Positions 9,716-18,847 of a DNA stretch of 52,829 nt are shown here, one piece after another (position 1 is the stretch's first letter; each line of letters starts with the position of its first letter). The notes beneath the pieces are model-generated. The model did not search any database and was not told where the DNA came from. It saw only the letters and a program-made list of their open reading frames with translations. A program made the translations under genes and the position numbers. The stretch is from contig JASJCP010000020.1 of assembly GCA_030065935.1 (NCBI GenBank), positions 1 through 52,829 of the forward strand, in the 5' to 3' direction. The DNA is from Xenococcaceae cyanobacterium MO_167.B27 (lineage in GTDB: Bacteria > Cyanobacteriota > Cyanobacteriia > Cyanobacteriales > Xenococcaceae).

Positions 9716-10141
9716 ATGACTAGGCTGAAAAAAAAATCCGTCCTAATTCCCCTTGATTTTTCTGAATTGTCCTATCAAGCGATCGCTACTGCCCAAGAAT
9801 ATGTTGACAGTTGTTCTTCCCTGTCTGTTATTCATGTTCTGACCCCCTTGCATCCAGCGGATCCAGCAACCCTGTGGCATACCCTAGATGACGAGGAACG
9901 CGAACACAAAGTTCAAGAGTTTCTGCAAACTAAGCTCAGTGAAATGGGATATGAGGGAGTTCAAATTAAAGTGACAATTGGCAACCCTAGTACCAAAATT
10001 GTCGATTATGCTGAAGAGATCGAAGCAGATTTAATCGTTATGCCTTCCCACGGACGCAAAGGGATGAGTCGCTTTTTAATAGGCTCGGTAGCAGAGCGAG
10101 TAGCGCGCTTATCTCACTGTCCAGTTCTAATTCTTAAATAG
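9716..10141 (+). CDS. Universal stress protein (UspA family), copy 1
   Basis: A 141-residue single-domain Usp protein. It has the N-terminal VLIPLDFSELSYQAI strand-helix, central DLIVMPSHGRKGMSRFLIGS (the ATP-binding G-x2-G-x9-G-S/T pattern), and ends SHCPVLILK. The start was set at ATG 9716 rather than the in-frame TTG at 9710, because the neighbouring paralogue begins at the aligned ATG with the same RLKKKSVLIP sequence. It forms a tandem pair with the next gene. The cellular role cannot be read from sequence; relatives bind ATP and help in stress survival. Confidence 0.9.
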   Translation: MTRLKKKSVLIPLDFSELSYQAIATAQEYVDSCSSLSVIHVLTPLHPADPATLWHTLDDEEREHKVQEFLQTKLSEMGYEGVQIKVTIGNPSTKIVDYAEEIEADLIVMPSHGRKGMSRFLIGSVAERVARLSHCPVLILK

Positions 10142-10198
10142 GGTCAATGTTACTATGTCAATAGTCTCAAATCGGGTGCAATGCTAGCAGAGTAAATT

Positions 10199-10624
10199 AT
10201 GAGTAGGCTCAAAAAAAAATCTGTCCTAATTCCCCTTGATTTTTCTGAATTATCTTATCAGGCGATCGCTACTGCTAAAGAGTACGTTGAAAGTTGTTCA
10301 TCCCTCCATGTTATTCACGTTATGACCCCTGTGTATCAAGAGTATTCCATAGCTATGGATGTTTCTATTGAAGAAGAGAAACGCAAACAGGAAATTCAAG
10401 ACTTTCTGAAAAGTAAGCTTAGTGAAATGGGATATGAGGCAGTTCAAATTGAGGTAGCAATTGGCGACCCTAGTACCCAAATTGTTGATTATGCTGAAGA
10501 GATCGAAGCAGATTTAATCGTTATGCCTTCCCACGGACGCAAAGGGATGAGTCGCTTTTTAATAGGCTCGGTAGCAGAACGGGTAGTCCGCTTATCTCAC
10601 TGTCCAGTTCTAATTCTTAAATAG
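10199..10624 (+). CDS. Universal stress protein (UspA family), copy 2
   Basis: A 141-residue paralogue of the gene just upstream. Both ends are nearly identical at the nucleotide level (about 120 bases at the 3' end differ at only a few sites), while the centre (about residues 35-65) is clearly diverged: one copy has LHPADPATLWHT where the other has VYQEYSIAMDVS. The ATP-binding glycine pattern is retained. The 57-base spacer has no terminator, so co-transcription is likely. The pattern fits a tandem duplication with later gene conversion of the ends. Confidence 0.9.
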   Translation: MSRLKKKSVLIPLDFSELSYQAIATAKEYVESCSSLHVIHVMTPVYQEYSIAMDVSIEEEKRKQEIQDFLKSKLSEMGYEAVQIEVAIGDPSTQIVDYAEEIEADLIVMPSHGRKGMSRFLIGSVAERVVRLSHCPVLILK

Positions 10625-10640
10625 AATAGGGATAGCTTAC

Positions 10641-11783
10641 TTACTCACTGTACCAAATTGCCTCGATTTTGTCGGCGATCGCTTTACCTTGAGATAATTC
10701 CGTTTCATTCAAGAGTCTTGTTACATGACCAAGTTTTCTTCCTGGGCGAGATTCTGTTTTACCATACCAATGAACATAAGTATTAGGGAGACTAGAGATT
10801 GTATGAAGTTTTGCTGGATAATCTTGTTGGGAGTTTTCATATCCCAATAAATTCACCATTACCGCACCAGCAGACTTGAGAGAAGGAGATATTAAAGGTA
10901 AATCTGCAACAGCGCGTAACTGCATTTCAAACTGAGAGATATTGCACCCATTGAGAGTGTAGTGTCCCGAATTGTGGGTACGGGGTGCTATTTCATTGAC
11001 TAGGACTTGATTATTTTTGGTTAAAAATAGCTCAATGCCAAAAATCCCCACAACTTGTAATTTTGCTACTAGGGTATGGGCTATAGCCTTAACTTTTTCA
11101 GTCACTTCTGAAGCAACAGCCCCAGGAGCTATCGCCCAGTGACAAACTTGATTTTTTTGGTAGGTTTCCACCACAGGATAGACAACTATTTCTCCTGATA
11201 CATTCCTCGCTACCATCACTGCTAATTCTTTGGTGAAAGGGACGAATTCTTCTAACAGCATAGGAGGACAATTAAACTTATTCCAAGTTGCAGACAACTC
11301 TTGATGGTTTTGTATAATGAAAGTCCCTTGTCCATCGTAGCCATGACGACGGGCTTTAAGTACGACAGGAAACTGAGATACCCCCTCTAAATCTGCCTTT
11401 GAAGATAAAGCAGTAAACTGAGGTACACTCAGACCAATACTTTGCAAATAGGAACGCTGATCGTATTTGTCTAAAAGAGGTGCAAGACTGTCTAAACTGG
11501 GGCGAAAACAAACACCTTTAGCAGCTAGAAATTGTAACTCCTGAAGATTGATAAATTCATTTTCAAAAGTAATTACATCACAAAGAGTTGCTAATTTTGC
11601 TGTAGCGGAACTATTATCTATGGGAGCTAATATAACATCAGTAGCACGGCTTACTGCTGGATCCCTTTGGTAGGGAGTTTGTATAACCAACTCTAAATCT
11701 AGGTCTTTGGCTGCTTCTCCCATCATCCAAGCTAATTGACCACCGCCAATAACCCCAACCCTTTTGATATTCATAAATCCCAA
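10641..11783 (-). CDS. purK: 5-(carboxyamino)imidazole ribonucleotide synthase
   Basis: A 380-residue ATP-grasp enzyme of purine synthesis that makes N5-CAIR from AIR, bicarbonate and ATP. It starts with the VGVIGGGQLAWMMGEAAKDL nucleotide-like fold. The ATP-grasp core is FPVVLKARRHGYDGQG (about 140-155), then LLEEFVPFTKELAVMVAR. The catalytic end is VNEIAPRTHNSGHYT (about 265-280). The length is typical. It converges on the Usp pair. The start is the ATG before NIKRVGVIGGG; the 2-4 codons upstream are uncertain. Confidence 0.95.
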   Translation of the reverse strand: MGFMNIKRVGVIGGGQLAWMMGEAAKDLDLELVIQTPYQRDPAVSRATDVILAPIDNSSATAKLATLCDVITFENEFINLQELQFLAAKGVCFRPSLDSLAPLLDKYDQRSYLQSIGLSVPQFTALSSKADLEGVSQFPVVLKARRHGYDGQGTFIIQNHQELSATWNKFNCPPMLLEEFVPFTKELAVMVARNVSGEIVVYPVVETYQKNQVCHWAIAPGAVASEVTEKVKAIAHTLVAKLQVVGIFGIELFLTKNNQVLVNEIAPRTHNSGHYTLNGCNISQFEMQLRAVADLPLISPSLKSAGAVMVNLLGYENSQQDYPAKLHTISSLPNTYVHWYGKTESRPGRKLGHVTRLLNETELSQGKAIADKIEAIWYSE

Positions 11784-11860
11784 TTTACCCTTATTTAATT
11801 CCGTTATTATTAGCTATTAGATAATAAGTAATCCTCATCCCTCATAATTCATCCCTCAAT

Positions 11861-12286
11861 CTAATTTTGTAATTCTTGTTGTTTGCTTTTCAAAGACTGT
11901 TCTAGCTGTTGTAATTCTTCGCGACGGGTTTCTATCTCCAAAAAACGACGATTTAATTCTAAGTTCTGCACTGTAATTTCTTGTCGCCATTGCTCTATTT
12001 TCTGTTTTTCTTCAGCAATAAACTTAGTATTAATGGCATTCTTAGTAATATATTGTTGCAAAATGCTGAGAATCCAGTCTTTAGCTTCTTGAATACTAAT
12101 TACTGTACCATTTGATTCTCTCTCTACTAAGACTAATACTCCTTCTTGGAGAGAAATATCTTGTTTAAGAGTTAACTTTTCTGAAGTATCTAATTGCCAA
12201 ACATTTTCCCCAGTTTCATAAGCGAGTATCTGTAATTCAGTCTCGCCTAGTGGTAATTTCTTTTTAACTTGCGCCAGATATAACAT
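11861..12286 (-). CDS. Conserved cyanobacterial coiled-coil protein
   Basis: A 141-residue protein starting MLYLAQVKKKLPLGETELQI. The longer frame to 12364 adds 26 poorly conserved-looking residues, so the internal ATG at 12286 was preferred. The N-terminal half is a compact mixed domain (about 1-75). The C-terminal half (about 85-141) is a Glu/Gln/Leu-rich coiled coil. It lies 82 bases downstream of valS on the same strand, an association seen in cyanobacteria as far as I recall. No biochemical role is known to me. Confidence 0.7.
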   Translation of the reverse strand: MLYLAQVKKKLPLGETELQILAYETGENVWQLDTSEKLTLKQDISLQEGVLVLVERESNGTVISIQEAKDWILSILQQYITKNAINTKFIAEEKQKIEQWRQEITVQNLELNRRFLEIETRREELQQLEQSLKSKQQELQN

Positions 12287-12368
12287 AGATAAAGAGATAC
12301 TTCTGTCATTTAGGATGGAGAGTTTAAGGTTAGTGATTGAAAAATAGAACAATAAATGACCCAATGGT

Positions 12369-15113
12369 TTATTGGAGACGTTTTAGGCGATCTCGTAAGA
12401 TTTCCGCCTGGGTTTCTGCTTCTTTTAAGGAGTCTTTGGCAGCTTGAATGACATCTTCGGGAGCTTTATTGACGAAACCAGGGTTTTTCAGCCGACCTGA
12501 TAAAGATTTGATTTCTTTTTCTACTTTATCGAGTTTTTTCTGTAATTTACTCTGCAATGCAGGAATATCTACAAAGCCAGTTAAGGGAATAATTACCTCT
12601 ACTGTGCCATAAACGCTAGCAATTACCTGTCCTGGGTCTTCTGCTAAGGTCTTAGTAATAGTAAGGTGTTCTACTTTGGCAATATCCTTAATATATTCAG
12701 ATACAGGTTGCAAGGTTGTTATTTCTGTATCACTTTCGCTTTGCAGGATTACTGTAATTTTATCTCCTGGTTTAATTACGGCTTCTGCGCGGAGATTACG
12801 GATAGTACGAATTACTCCGAATAGGAGTTCAAAGTCAGTTTCTATCTGAGTGTTAATGTAGTTTTCTATTACTTCAGGATAAGACTGCAAAGCTAATACT
12901 TTTGTTTCATTGCCTTGGGTGAGAGTTTGCCAAATTTCTTCGGTAATATGAGGCATAAAGGGATGGAGTAATGTTAAAGTCCCTTCTAGAACATAAGCTA
13001 ATGTTTGCTGTGCTATTTTAGGGCTTTCTGATGTTTCATCTTGCCACAAGCGAGATTTTACTAACTCAATATACCAGTCGCAAAAGTCTCCCCAAATAAA
13101 TTCATAGAGTCCATTTGCTGCTTCTCCCAAACCGTAAGCTTCGATATATTCTCTAGTTTGTTTAACAGTTTGATAGAAACGAGATAGAATCCACAAGTCG
13201 CATAATTCTAAATTATCTGCATAGCTACTAGCATTGATATCAAGAAATTCTTGGGGGGTTTTCCCGTCTAAATTCATCATGACAAACCGCGCAGCATTCC
13301 ATAACTTATTAGCAAAGTTACGGGAAACTTCTACAGAAGCAGATTCATCTTTTTTACGGTCATAATCGAAACTAATATTTTGTCCTGCGCCAGCTACCTT
13401 TTTAATTAGGGTAAAGCGCAACGCATCCGCACCATATTTATCGATCATTAATAATGGATCGATTCCGTTATTCTTAGACTTGGACATCTTTTGTCCATTT
13501 TCATCCAATACCAAGCCGTGAATATATACATCACGAAAAGGCATTTGATCGGTAAAATGACCAGCCATCATGGTCATACGGGCGACCCAAAAAAAGATAA
13601 TATCAAAGCCTGTTACCAGAGTAGATGTAGGGTAATAGGTAGCTAAATCCGTGGTATTGTTGGGCCATCCCATAGTAGAAAAGGGCCATAAACCCGAAGA
13701 AAACCAAGTATCTAAAACATCAGGGTCTTGTTTCAAGGTAATATCTGCTCCATACTCAGCTTGAGCTTTTTTTTGTGCTTCTGCTGCACTTTTTGCTACC
13801 ACAAAAGGAGTATGGTCTGTAATTTCTCCTTCGGTTTCTGAAACCACATACCAAGCAGGAATTTGATGACCCCACCATAACTGACGGGAGATACACCAGT
13901 CTCGGATTTTTACTAACCAATCGCGATATACTTTTTTCCAGCGTTGGGGAATATAATGGGGTTCATTTTTATTATCGAGGAAATCTAAAGCTTTTTGACC
14001 CAAAGATTCCATGTTGACAAACCACTGAGTAGATAAGAGAGGTTCAACAGCTACTTTACCGCGATCGCTAAATGGTACACTATGGCTATAATCTTCTATT
14101 TTTACTAATACCCCTAACTCATCTAATTTCTTAACTACATTTTTTCTAGCTACAAAGCGGTCTTGTCCGACAAATTCTCCGCCATTCTCATTGAGAGAGC
14201 CATCCTTATTCATGATATTGATCATGGGTAAATTGTGTCTTTGTCCCATCTCAAAATCATTTAGATCGTGTGCTGGAGTAACTTTAACACAACCAGTACC
14301 AAATTCAGGATCTACCAATTCATCTGCAATGACTGGGATTTGGCGACCTACAATAGGTAAGGTAACAGTTTTCCCAATCAAGTGCTTGTAACGCTCATCT
14401 TCAGGATTAACAGCAACTCCTGTATCTCCTAACATGGTTTCGGGGCGAGTAGTAGCAACTTCCAGATATCCACTACCATTAGTGAGAGGATAGCGAAAAT
14501 GCCATAAGTGTCCATCAACTTCTTTGTTTTCAATCTCTACATCCGATACTGCTGACTCAGAAGCAGGACACCAATTGACTAGATAATTACCACGGTAGAT
14601 CAGACCTTCATCATACAAGCGAACAAAAGCTTCTTTTACTGCTTCGGATAAGCCTTCGTCCATAGTGAATCTTTCTCTTGTCCAATCAACAGAAACACCC
14701 AGACTTCTTAACTGATTAACAATCCTATCACCAGACTGTTCCTTCCATGCCCAAGCTCGTTTGAGATATTCTTCTCTTCCCAAATCTTGACGGGTTTTGC
14801 CTTGGGCTTTTAGCTGCTTATCTAATATTGTACTAACAGCAATACTCGCATGATCTGTTCCTGGCAACCATAAAGTATTACGTCCAATCATTCTATGGTA
14901 GCGAGTTAGGGTATCAATAAGAGATGCTTCAAAAGCGTGACCCATGTGCAAACTACCTGTAACATTAGGAGGGGGGATTACGATACAGTAAGGTTCACCT
15001 GAATGATTGGAATCAGCTTTAAAAACTTTTTCTTCTTCCCAATACTTTTGCCATTTAGCTTCTGTAATAGTTGGGTCGTATTGGGTAGATAAATTTGGTT
15101 GATTAGCGGTCAT
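12369..15113 (-). CDS. valS: Valyl-tRNA synthetase
   Basis: A 914-residue class I aminoacyl-tRNA synthetase that charges tRNA-Val. It shows the HIGH-type motif [16 protein letters not shown] near residues 47-62, an editing (CP1) domain with [17 protein letters not shown], and the [12 protein letters not shown] catalytic loop in the C-terminal half of the Rossmann fold. An anticodon-binding helical domain follows, and the C-terminal coiled coil (about 845-914) is characteristic of ValS. The length is normal. The start ATG precedes [20 protein letters not shown], as in cyanobacterial homologues. Confidence 0.97.
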   Translation of the reverse strand: MTANQPNLSTQYDPTITEAKWQKYWEEEKVFKADSNHSGEPYCIVIPPPNVTGSLHMGHAFEASLIDTLTRYHRMIGRNTLWLPGTDHASIAVSTILDKQLKAQGKTRQDLGREEYLKRAWAWKEQSGDRIVNQLRSLGVSVDWTRERFTMDEGLSEAVKEAFVRLYDEGLIYRGNYLVNWCPASESAVSDVEIENKEVDGHLWHFRYPLTNGSGYLEVATTRPETMLGDTGVAVNPEDERYKHLIGKTVTLPIVGRQIPVIADELVDPEFGTGCVKVTPAHDLNDFEMGQRHNLPMINIMNKDGSLNENGGEFVGQDRFVARKNVVKKLDELGVLVKIEDYSHSVPFSDRGKVAVEPLLSTQWFVNMESLGQKALDFLDNKNEPHYIPQRWKKVYRDWLVKIRDWCISRQLWWGHQIPAWYVVSETEGEITDHTPFVVAKSAAEAQKKAQAEYGADITLKQDPDVLDTWFSSGLWPFSTMGWPNNTTDLATYYPTSTLVTGFDIIFFWVARMTMMAGHFTDQMPFRDVYIHGLVLDENGQKMSKSKNNGIDPLLMIDKYGADALRFTLIKKVAGAGQNISFDYDRKKDESASVEVSRNFANKLWNAARFVMMNLDGKTPQEFLDINASSYADNLELCDLWILSRFYQTVKQTREYIEAYGLGEAANGLYEFIWGDFCDWYIELVKSRLWQDETSESPKIAQQTLAYVLEGTLTLLHPFMPHITEEIWQTLTQGNETKVLALQSYPEVIENYINTQIETDFELLFGVIRTIRNLRAEAVIKPGDKITVILQSESDTEITTLQPVSEYIKDIAKVEHLTITKTLAEDPGQVIASVYGTVEVIIPLTGFVDIPALQSKLQKKLDKVEKEIKSLSGRLKNPGFVNKAPEDVIQAAKDSLKEAETQAEILRDRLKRLQ

Positions 15114-15819
15114 GGATAGAGGGGTATATAACAGAAAAATAGAGATACTGCAATAAGCAACTTACCATTGTATCGATCATTGCTCTTTATGTCCTTAGCT
15201 TCACGAACTATTTTTAAATTTGATCTCTTGTTGAATAGGAATTTTTCTAACTTTTTTAGCTCAAAATTTCTACTTTTGATGATGCTTCACAATCTTTACA
15301 CTGATCAACCCAGATAATGCAGACTATGAAGCCCATAGCTAAATGTTAATCTCTTTCACTCAAAAGCGATCGGTAGCTAGGGATAAATCAAAATCAATAG
15401 GTTAAGAAATATGAATCAAACTCAAACCTTTACTACTAACTACTAACCACTAACTATTTCAATTGATCAACTTTCTTAGTGTGGTTATACTTAGCTGCTA
15501 AATTGCAACCAAGCTAGTAACTATTGTCTAATTGATATTAATAGATTATTTAGCGGTACGGGTTTCATCCTTCTTATACCCGAAAGGTGCGGTCTGTGGG
15601 GGAAAGCCAAGGGACTGCGTCGCGCACCGCGACTTTAAAAGTCCCGTCCAAGACCGCACAGGAGCGCAACCCAACCTACTAACTAGTAATATCAAATCCT
15701 GTTGTCAAAACCCACTCTTTATTTACAGGTTGAAACAGCAGTGCTATACAAACAAAGTCTAGACTAAAATAATAAAGGGAGTATGAGAATCGGATTTAGT
15801 ATAACTACTGACTTAGTAA
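15114..15819. other. Gene-free spacer holding repeat structures
   Basis: 706 bases between valS (start) and the nucleotidyltransferase gene (end). It contains a long nested hairpin (15587-15659) and a degenerate copy of the nucleotidyltransferase gene's 3' end: about 39 bases at 15514-15552 resemble 15811-15850. The only open frame (15532-15762) runs through the hairpin and looks non-coding. Confidence 0.55.
15587..15659. repeat. Nested 73-base hairpin element
   Basis: Three concentric stems: GTGCGGTCT (15587-15595) with AGACCGCAC (15651-15659), GGGACT (15611-15616) with AGTCCC (15640-15645), and GTCGC (15618-15622) with GCGAC (15628-15632). The design resembles cyanobacterial repetitive extragenic palindromes. 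A similar layout occurs at 52543-52606. Confidence 0.75.
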
Positions 15820-16620
15820 TTATTTTCTGATTGATATTAATAGACTGTTTAAATCTGGTTTAGCTGAAGCATCATTAGGTAAGTGACTATTATAAAAAGC
15901 TGATTCTAGTTCATGTTGCCATCTCTGATATTCTTGAGTATGAAATTCTAAGTCAGTTTCTTCTAATAATGATTTTTCGGTTGCTGATATTTTTTGTGCA
16001 ATAATATCCACAATATAAGGTAATTGAAATTCCTCATTTAGCTTAACTAGATTAGCTTCAATCCTTCCTGTCTTCATTAAATAAATTCCTGTCAGTAAAA
16101 CCCGATATACATATAGTAATGGTTTAACCTGATATGAATCCCCTTTGTTAAATAGTCGCCATTGAGTCTTAGCAAATCCTAAATAGTGATAGTAATGATT
16201 GCGAGTGATACAATTATATGCGATCGCTTTTAGTTCTTCATGTTCTGGAGTTGTATAAACTATCAAAGGTGAGTATAGTTGCTCTAAAACATAGCCATTT
16301 CTTTTTAGCAGTAATGTAAAGAATTTTTTGACATCATGAGTTACCAAATCGATTTGTAACCCTGCTTTTACTTCTGATACTTCAATAGTTTCTTGAACAG
16401 GATATAAGCCGACTATTTCTCTAACAGGTAAGATATGAACACCCCGTAAATCATAGTCTGAATCTGGAGAAGGAAATCCATATAGATGCGCTCCACTAAT
16501 AGTTGCAAATAGTAAAGGATAAGGTTGGTATTGAGCAATTTTTAATAATTTGTTGTAATTCACTTTTCTATTTTTTCTCCCTCTATCGGCGAGCAAATTT
16601 CTGTACTGTAGGGTAGGCAA
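15820..16620 (-). CDS. Nucleotidyltransferase (RlaP/PF10127-like, pol-beta fold)
   Basis: A 266-residue protein with the minimal nucleotidyltransferase signature SGAHLYGFPSPDSDYDLRG (42-60), giving the G-S/A...D-x-D metal site at D55 and D57. A third carboxylate is plausible in LQIDLVTHDVKKFF. The C-terminal half is helical. This matches the predicted nucleotidyltransferase family associated in some genomes with RNA ligase or repair. No ligase is adjacent here. Substrate unknown. Its 3' end appears partly duplicated 300 bases downstream. The start ATG at 16620 is tentative, because homology-like sequence begins near residue 20. Confidence 0.75.
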   Translation of the reverse strand: MPTLQYRNLLADRGRKNRKVNYNKLLKIAQYQPYPLLFATISGAHLYGFPSPDSDYDLRGVHILPVREIVGLYPVQETIEVSEVKAGLQIDLVTHDVKKFFTLLLKRNGYVLEQLYSPLIVYTTPEHEELKAIAYNCITRNHYYHYLGFAKTQWRLFNKGDSYQVKPLLYVYRVLLTGIYLMKTGRIEANLVKLNEEFQLPYIVDIIAQKISATEKSLLEETDLEFHTQEYQRWQHELESAFYNSHLPNDASAKPDLNSLLISIRK

Positions 16621-16682
16621 AATGATTTTAATAAATCATTAGTTTGAGCATCTTCTAAATTTGTCCACCTTACTCTTCACTT

Positions 16683-17027
16683 TTAAATCTTTTCGGCTTT
16701 ACAATAAATTTTCTTTGGGGTATTTTCAAAGTATTTAAACATTGCTGGACACAACCAACCTTCTAAATCATATTTCTCCCAATAATACCAATTACCTCCA
16801 AATTCTTCTCTAAGATATACTAGCTCTACTTGATAGTCAGGAAAAGGAGCAAAAGAAAATAACATTCTAAACCCAGAATTAGCATCCGCAATATCTTTAG
16901 TCATAATATTAATCATTTCTGGAATACCACAGACAAAAGGCTCTTTTTCTAAGTTTCTTTCTCGGTCATCAAATACCCAAGTACCTTCATATAAATAAGG
17001 AAAAATCACCATCATTTGATTAGACAT
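16683..17027 (-). CDS. DUF6717-like protein
   Basis: About 114 residues, starting MSNQMMVIFPYLYEGTWVFD. The upstream ATG at 17039 adds four residues. Segments such as GTWVFDDRERNLEKEPFVCG, GFRMLFSFAPFP and REEFGGNWYYWE resemble a small uncharacterised family (DUF6717, from memory). The gene follows the nucleotidyltransferase in the divergent accessory block. Aromatic-rich and soluble, with no catalytic motif seen. Function unknown. Confidence 0.65.
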   Translation of the reverse strand: MSNQMMVIFPYLYEGTWVFDDRERNLEKEPFVCGIPEMINIMTKDIADANSGFRMLFSFAPFPDYQVELVYLREEFGGNWYYWEKYDLEGWLCPAMFKYFENTPKKIYCKAEKI

Positions 17028-17172
17028 AATACTAAACACTCTAGATAAGTGAGGTAATAGATAATAATAAATTAGTAATTACTAGGTACTAATCACTAAT
17101 CTCATAGAAAACTTATAAGTTAGAAAGATCGAAATTAGAAATTATTATAGGTGACGTGGTGTTACCAATAGC

Positions 17173-17220
17173 CATAAAATAAATTTTATGTCTGATACTA
17201 TAAGTCCGTTTAAACGGACT
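17173..17220. repeat. Double-hairpin repeat, copy A
   Basis: Two 18-base hairpins separated by 12 bases: CATAAAAT-AA-ATTTTATG (17173-17190) and AGTCCGTT-TA-AACGGACT (17203-17220). The same architecture with compensatory base-pair changes occurs at 31748-31796, so the fold appears to be conserved. It could be a transposon end or a structured terminator-like element. Confidence 0.75.
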
Positions 17221-17418
17221 TTAAATCTTAGCCAAGAAATTCATTTCTTGTTGAACTAGGATAATAATGAAATAGGTATTACAATATAGTACTATTTGTT
17301 TATTTTTTACTTCAATACGACTTACAACTTGTGTTCCAACTGGAATAATTAAATTAGGATTCACAATAGCTAAACATTTATCACTTATGTAAACAACTAT
17401 GTTACAACAATAGGCCAT
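17221..17418 (-). CDS. Short hypothetical ORF (doubtful)
   Basis: A 65-residue frame with a plausible strand pattern (IVNPNLIIPVGTQVVSRIEV) that ends at the double-hairpin repeat. There is no strong ribosome-binding site and no recognised family. It may be a remnant of a gene interrupted by the adjacent mobile DNA. Kept only as a low-confidence candidate. Confidence 0.25.
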   Translation of the reverse strand: MAYCCNIVVYISDKCLAIVNPNLIIPVGTQVVSRIEVKNKQIVLYCNTYFIIILVQQEMNFLAKI

Positions 17419-17459
17419 TCAGAATTCTCAATTCGTGTAATACTGTTTAGTTGTAGAAA

Positions 17460-17700
17460 ATCTCTCAACCCTTTTAAGCAAAATAAATTTGAGAACAAGG
17501 TCACACAGCCACAGCCGTTTACGGTGTGGGCTTGACCAAAACCACAAGCGGAGTGGTTGAGGCAAGTTAAACCAGTGTCTAGCTATTGAAACTGAACCAA
17601 CTGGACATGGCAGTCCAAACCATGATACCGATGCCTCCCTAGTCAGTATCCTCTGTGTTGGTCAGTAGCGAAGGGATGTATATATTCGGTTTATAGCCAA
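17460..17700 (+). ncRNA. Putative IsrB omega RNA (HEARO-like)
   Basis: The 240 bases directly before isrB have no coding frame but are strongly foldable. A long hairpin runs 17499-17537 (GGTCA with TGACC closing CCACAGCC with GGTGTGG), a second 17540-17558 (AACCAC with GTGGTT), and a third 17602-17617 (TGGAC with GTCCA). ATGG/CCAT could form a further pseudoknot-type pairing. In the IscB/IsrB family the guide RNA scaffold lies exactly here, abutting or overlapping the gene start, with the guide at its 5' end. Exact ends and guide are not determined. Confidence 0.6.
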
Positions 17701-18744
17701 ATGCAAAAAACAGTACCAGTAGTAGATTCAACCCAAGTCCCTTTAATGCCTACAACCAGGGCAAGAGCAGATAAATGGGTTAAAAGCGGTAAAGCTACCC
17801 CGTTTTGGAAACGAGGTATATTCTGTGTTCGTCTCAATGTCGAACCTAGTGCTAGAAACTACCAGCCCTTAGCTTGCGGTGTTGACCCAGGGTCAAAAAT
17901 GGAAGCTTTAACTGTAGCTAGTGCCAAGCATCAGTACATCAATATTCAGGCTCAAGCTGTTGACTGGGTGAAAAAGCACCTTAAAACCCGTCGCGAAATG
18001 CGTCGAAATAGACGTTACCGCAAAACACCATGCCGTCAACCCAGATGGAATCGTTTAGCTAACAAGGTTAGATTAGCACCATCAAATAAGGCTCGATGGC
18101 AGTGGAAGGTCAGATTGGCTAGTTGGTTGAGTAAAATTTACCCTATTACAGTTTTTGTAGTTGAAGATATTAAAGCCATATCTTGGGGTGGTAAATGGGG
18201 TAAAATCTTTTCACCATTACAACTAGGTAAAGAATGGTTTTATCATGAACTAGAGAAATTAGCACGCCTTGAGTTGCTCCAAGGTCACGACAGTGCGGAA
18301 TTGAGAAATAAACTCAGGCTAAAGAAAAGCAAAAACAAAATGGCAACAGTATTTTCTGCCCATTGTGTTGACAGTTTTTGTCTTGCATATTCCGCCGTTG
18401 GAGGTCAAACTCAACCCATAAATCAAGACTTATTATTGGTGACACCATTAAGATTTCACCGTCGGCAATTGCACAGATTAGAACAAGCGCCAGGATCTAT
18501 TCGTTCTCGGTATGGAGGTACTATTTCTGCTGGTTTTAAACCTGGTTCAATAGTTAAACATCCCAAATGGGGATTGACTTATGTTGGTGGCGAGATGGTT
18601 AAACCCACCAAGAAAGAACCAAACAGCAAGGTGATTAGTCTTCATTCTCTTGAGACTGGAAAACGATTAACTCAATCAGCTAATCCTAAAGATATTAAAT
18701 TTTTAACTTATAACACATGGAGGACAAATACCGTTCCTGCGTAG
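17701..18744 (+). CDS. isrB: IsrB, HNH-less RNA-guided RuvC nickase-type protein
   Basis: A 347-residue protein. The N-terminal PLMP domain (VPVVDSTQVPLMPTTRARAD, residues 5-24) is diagnostic of IscB/IsrB. RuvC-I is GVDPGSK with D62; an Arg-rich bridge helix (about 95-110, RRRYRK-like) follows; RuvC-II is VFVVEDI with E155; RuvC-III is SAHCVDSF with H221 and D224. RuvC-II runs straight to RuvC-III with only about 65 residues between them and no HNH domain, which separates IsrB from IscB and Cas9. The C-terminal segment (about 270-347) is the family's TAM-interaction region. All RuvC acidic residues are present, so activity is plausible. Known IsrBs use an omega RNA to nick the non-target strand. 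It begins without an obvious Shine-Dalgarno. Confidence 0.85.
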   Translation: MQKTVPVVDSTQVPLMPTTRARADKWVKSGKATPFWKRGIFCVRLNVEPSARNYQPLACGVDPGSKMEALTVASAKHQYINIQAQAVDWVKKHLKTRREMRRNRRYRKTPCRQPRWNRLANKVRLAPSNKARWQWKVRLASWLSKIYPITVFVVEDIKAISWGGKWGKIFSPLQLGKEWFYHELEKLARLELLQGHDSAELRNKLRLKKSKNKMATVFSAHCVDSFCLAYSAVGGQTQPINQDLLLVTPLRFHRRQLHRLEQAPGSIRSRYGGTISAGFKPGSIVKHPKWGLTYVGGEMVKPTKKEPNSKVISLHSLETGKRLTQSANPKDIKFLTYNTWRTNTVPA

Positions 18745-18756
18745 CGAGATAATTGC

Positions 18757-18790
18757 AAAACAAGTATCGCGGATAAGCGACCATTGTTTT
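18757..18790 (+). repeat. Terminal hairpin of the IsrB element
   Basis: An imperfect hairpin: outer arm AAAACAA (18757-18763) with TTGTTTT (18784-18790), inner arm TCGC (18767-18770) with GCGA (18777-18780). It lies 13 bases after the isrB stop. Subterminal hairpins are the recognition feature of IS200/IS605 single-strand transposases. It might also end isrB transcription. Confidence 0.65.
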
Positions 18791-18830
18791 ACTTCCTTTC
18801 CCTCTCGCACTCCAATACGGAACGAGTATC

Positions 18831-18847
18831 TCAGGAGTTTTTATGAG
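18831..18847 (+). promoter_or_regulatory. trpS ribosome-binding site at element boundary
   Basis: AGGAG followed by TTTTT and the trpS ATG is an ideal Shine-Dalgarno spacing. If the IsrB element ends immediately before ATGA, this site belongs to the element, which would then have replaced the native leader of trpS while preserving translation. Confidence 0.6.

Larger units (their letters stand above)
17440..18842 (+). mobile_element. IsrB-bearing IS200/IS605-like element without TnpA
   Basis: The unit has three parts: a structured RNA-like region (about 17460-17700), the isrB gene, and a terminal hairpin at 18757-18790 (AAAACAA with TTGTTTT around TCGC with GCGA). It has no transposase gene of its own, so mobilisation would need a TnpA supplied elsewhere. 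The right boundary is placed at 18842/18843 because the first NTGA after the gene is the ATGA of trpS; IscB/IsrB-family (HEARO) elements are known to sit just upstream of ATGA or GTGA. The left boundary is not defined by sequence. Confidence 0.6.

Noticed and set aside
15532-15762. 76-residue open frame
   Set aside because: It runs through the nested palindrome at 15587-15659, lacks a ribosome-binding site and has no protein-like pattern.
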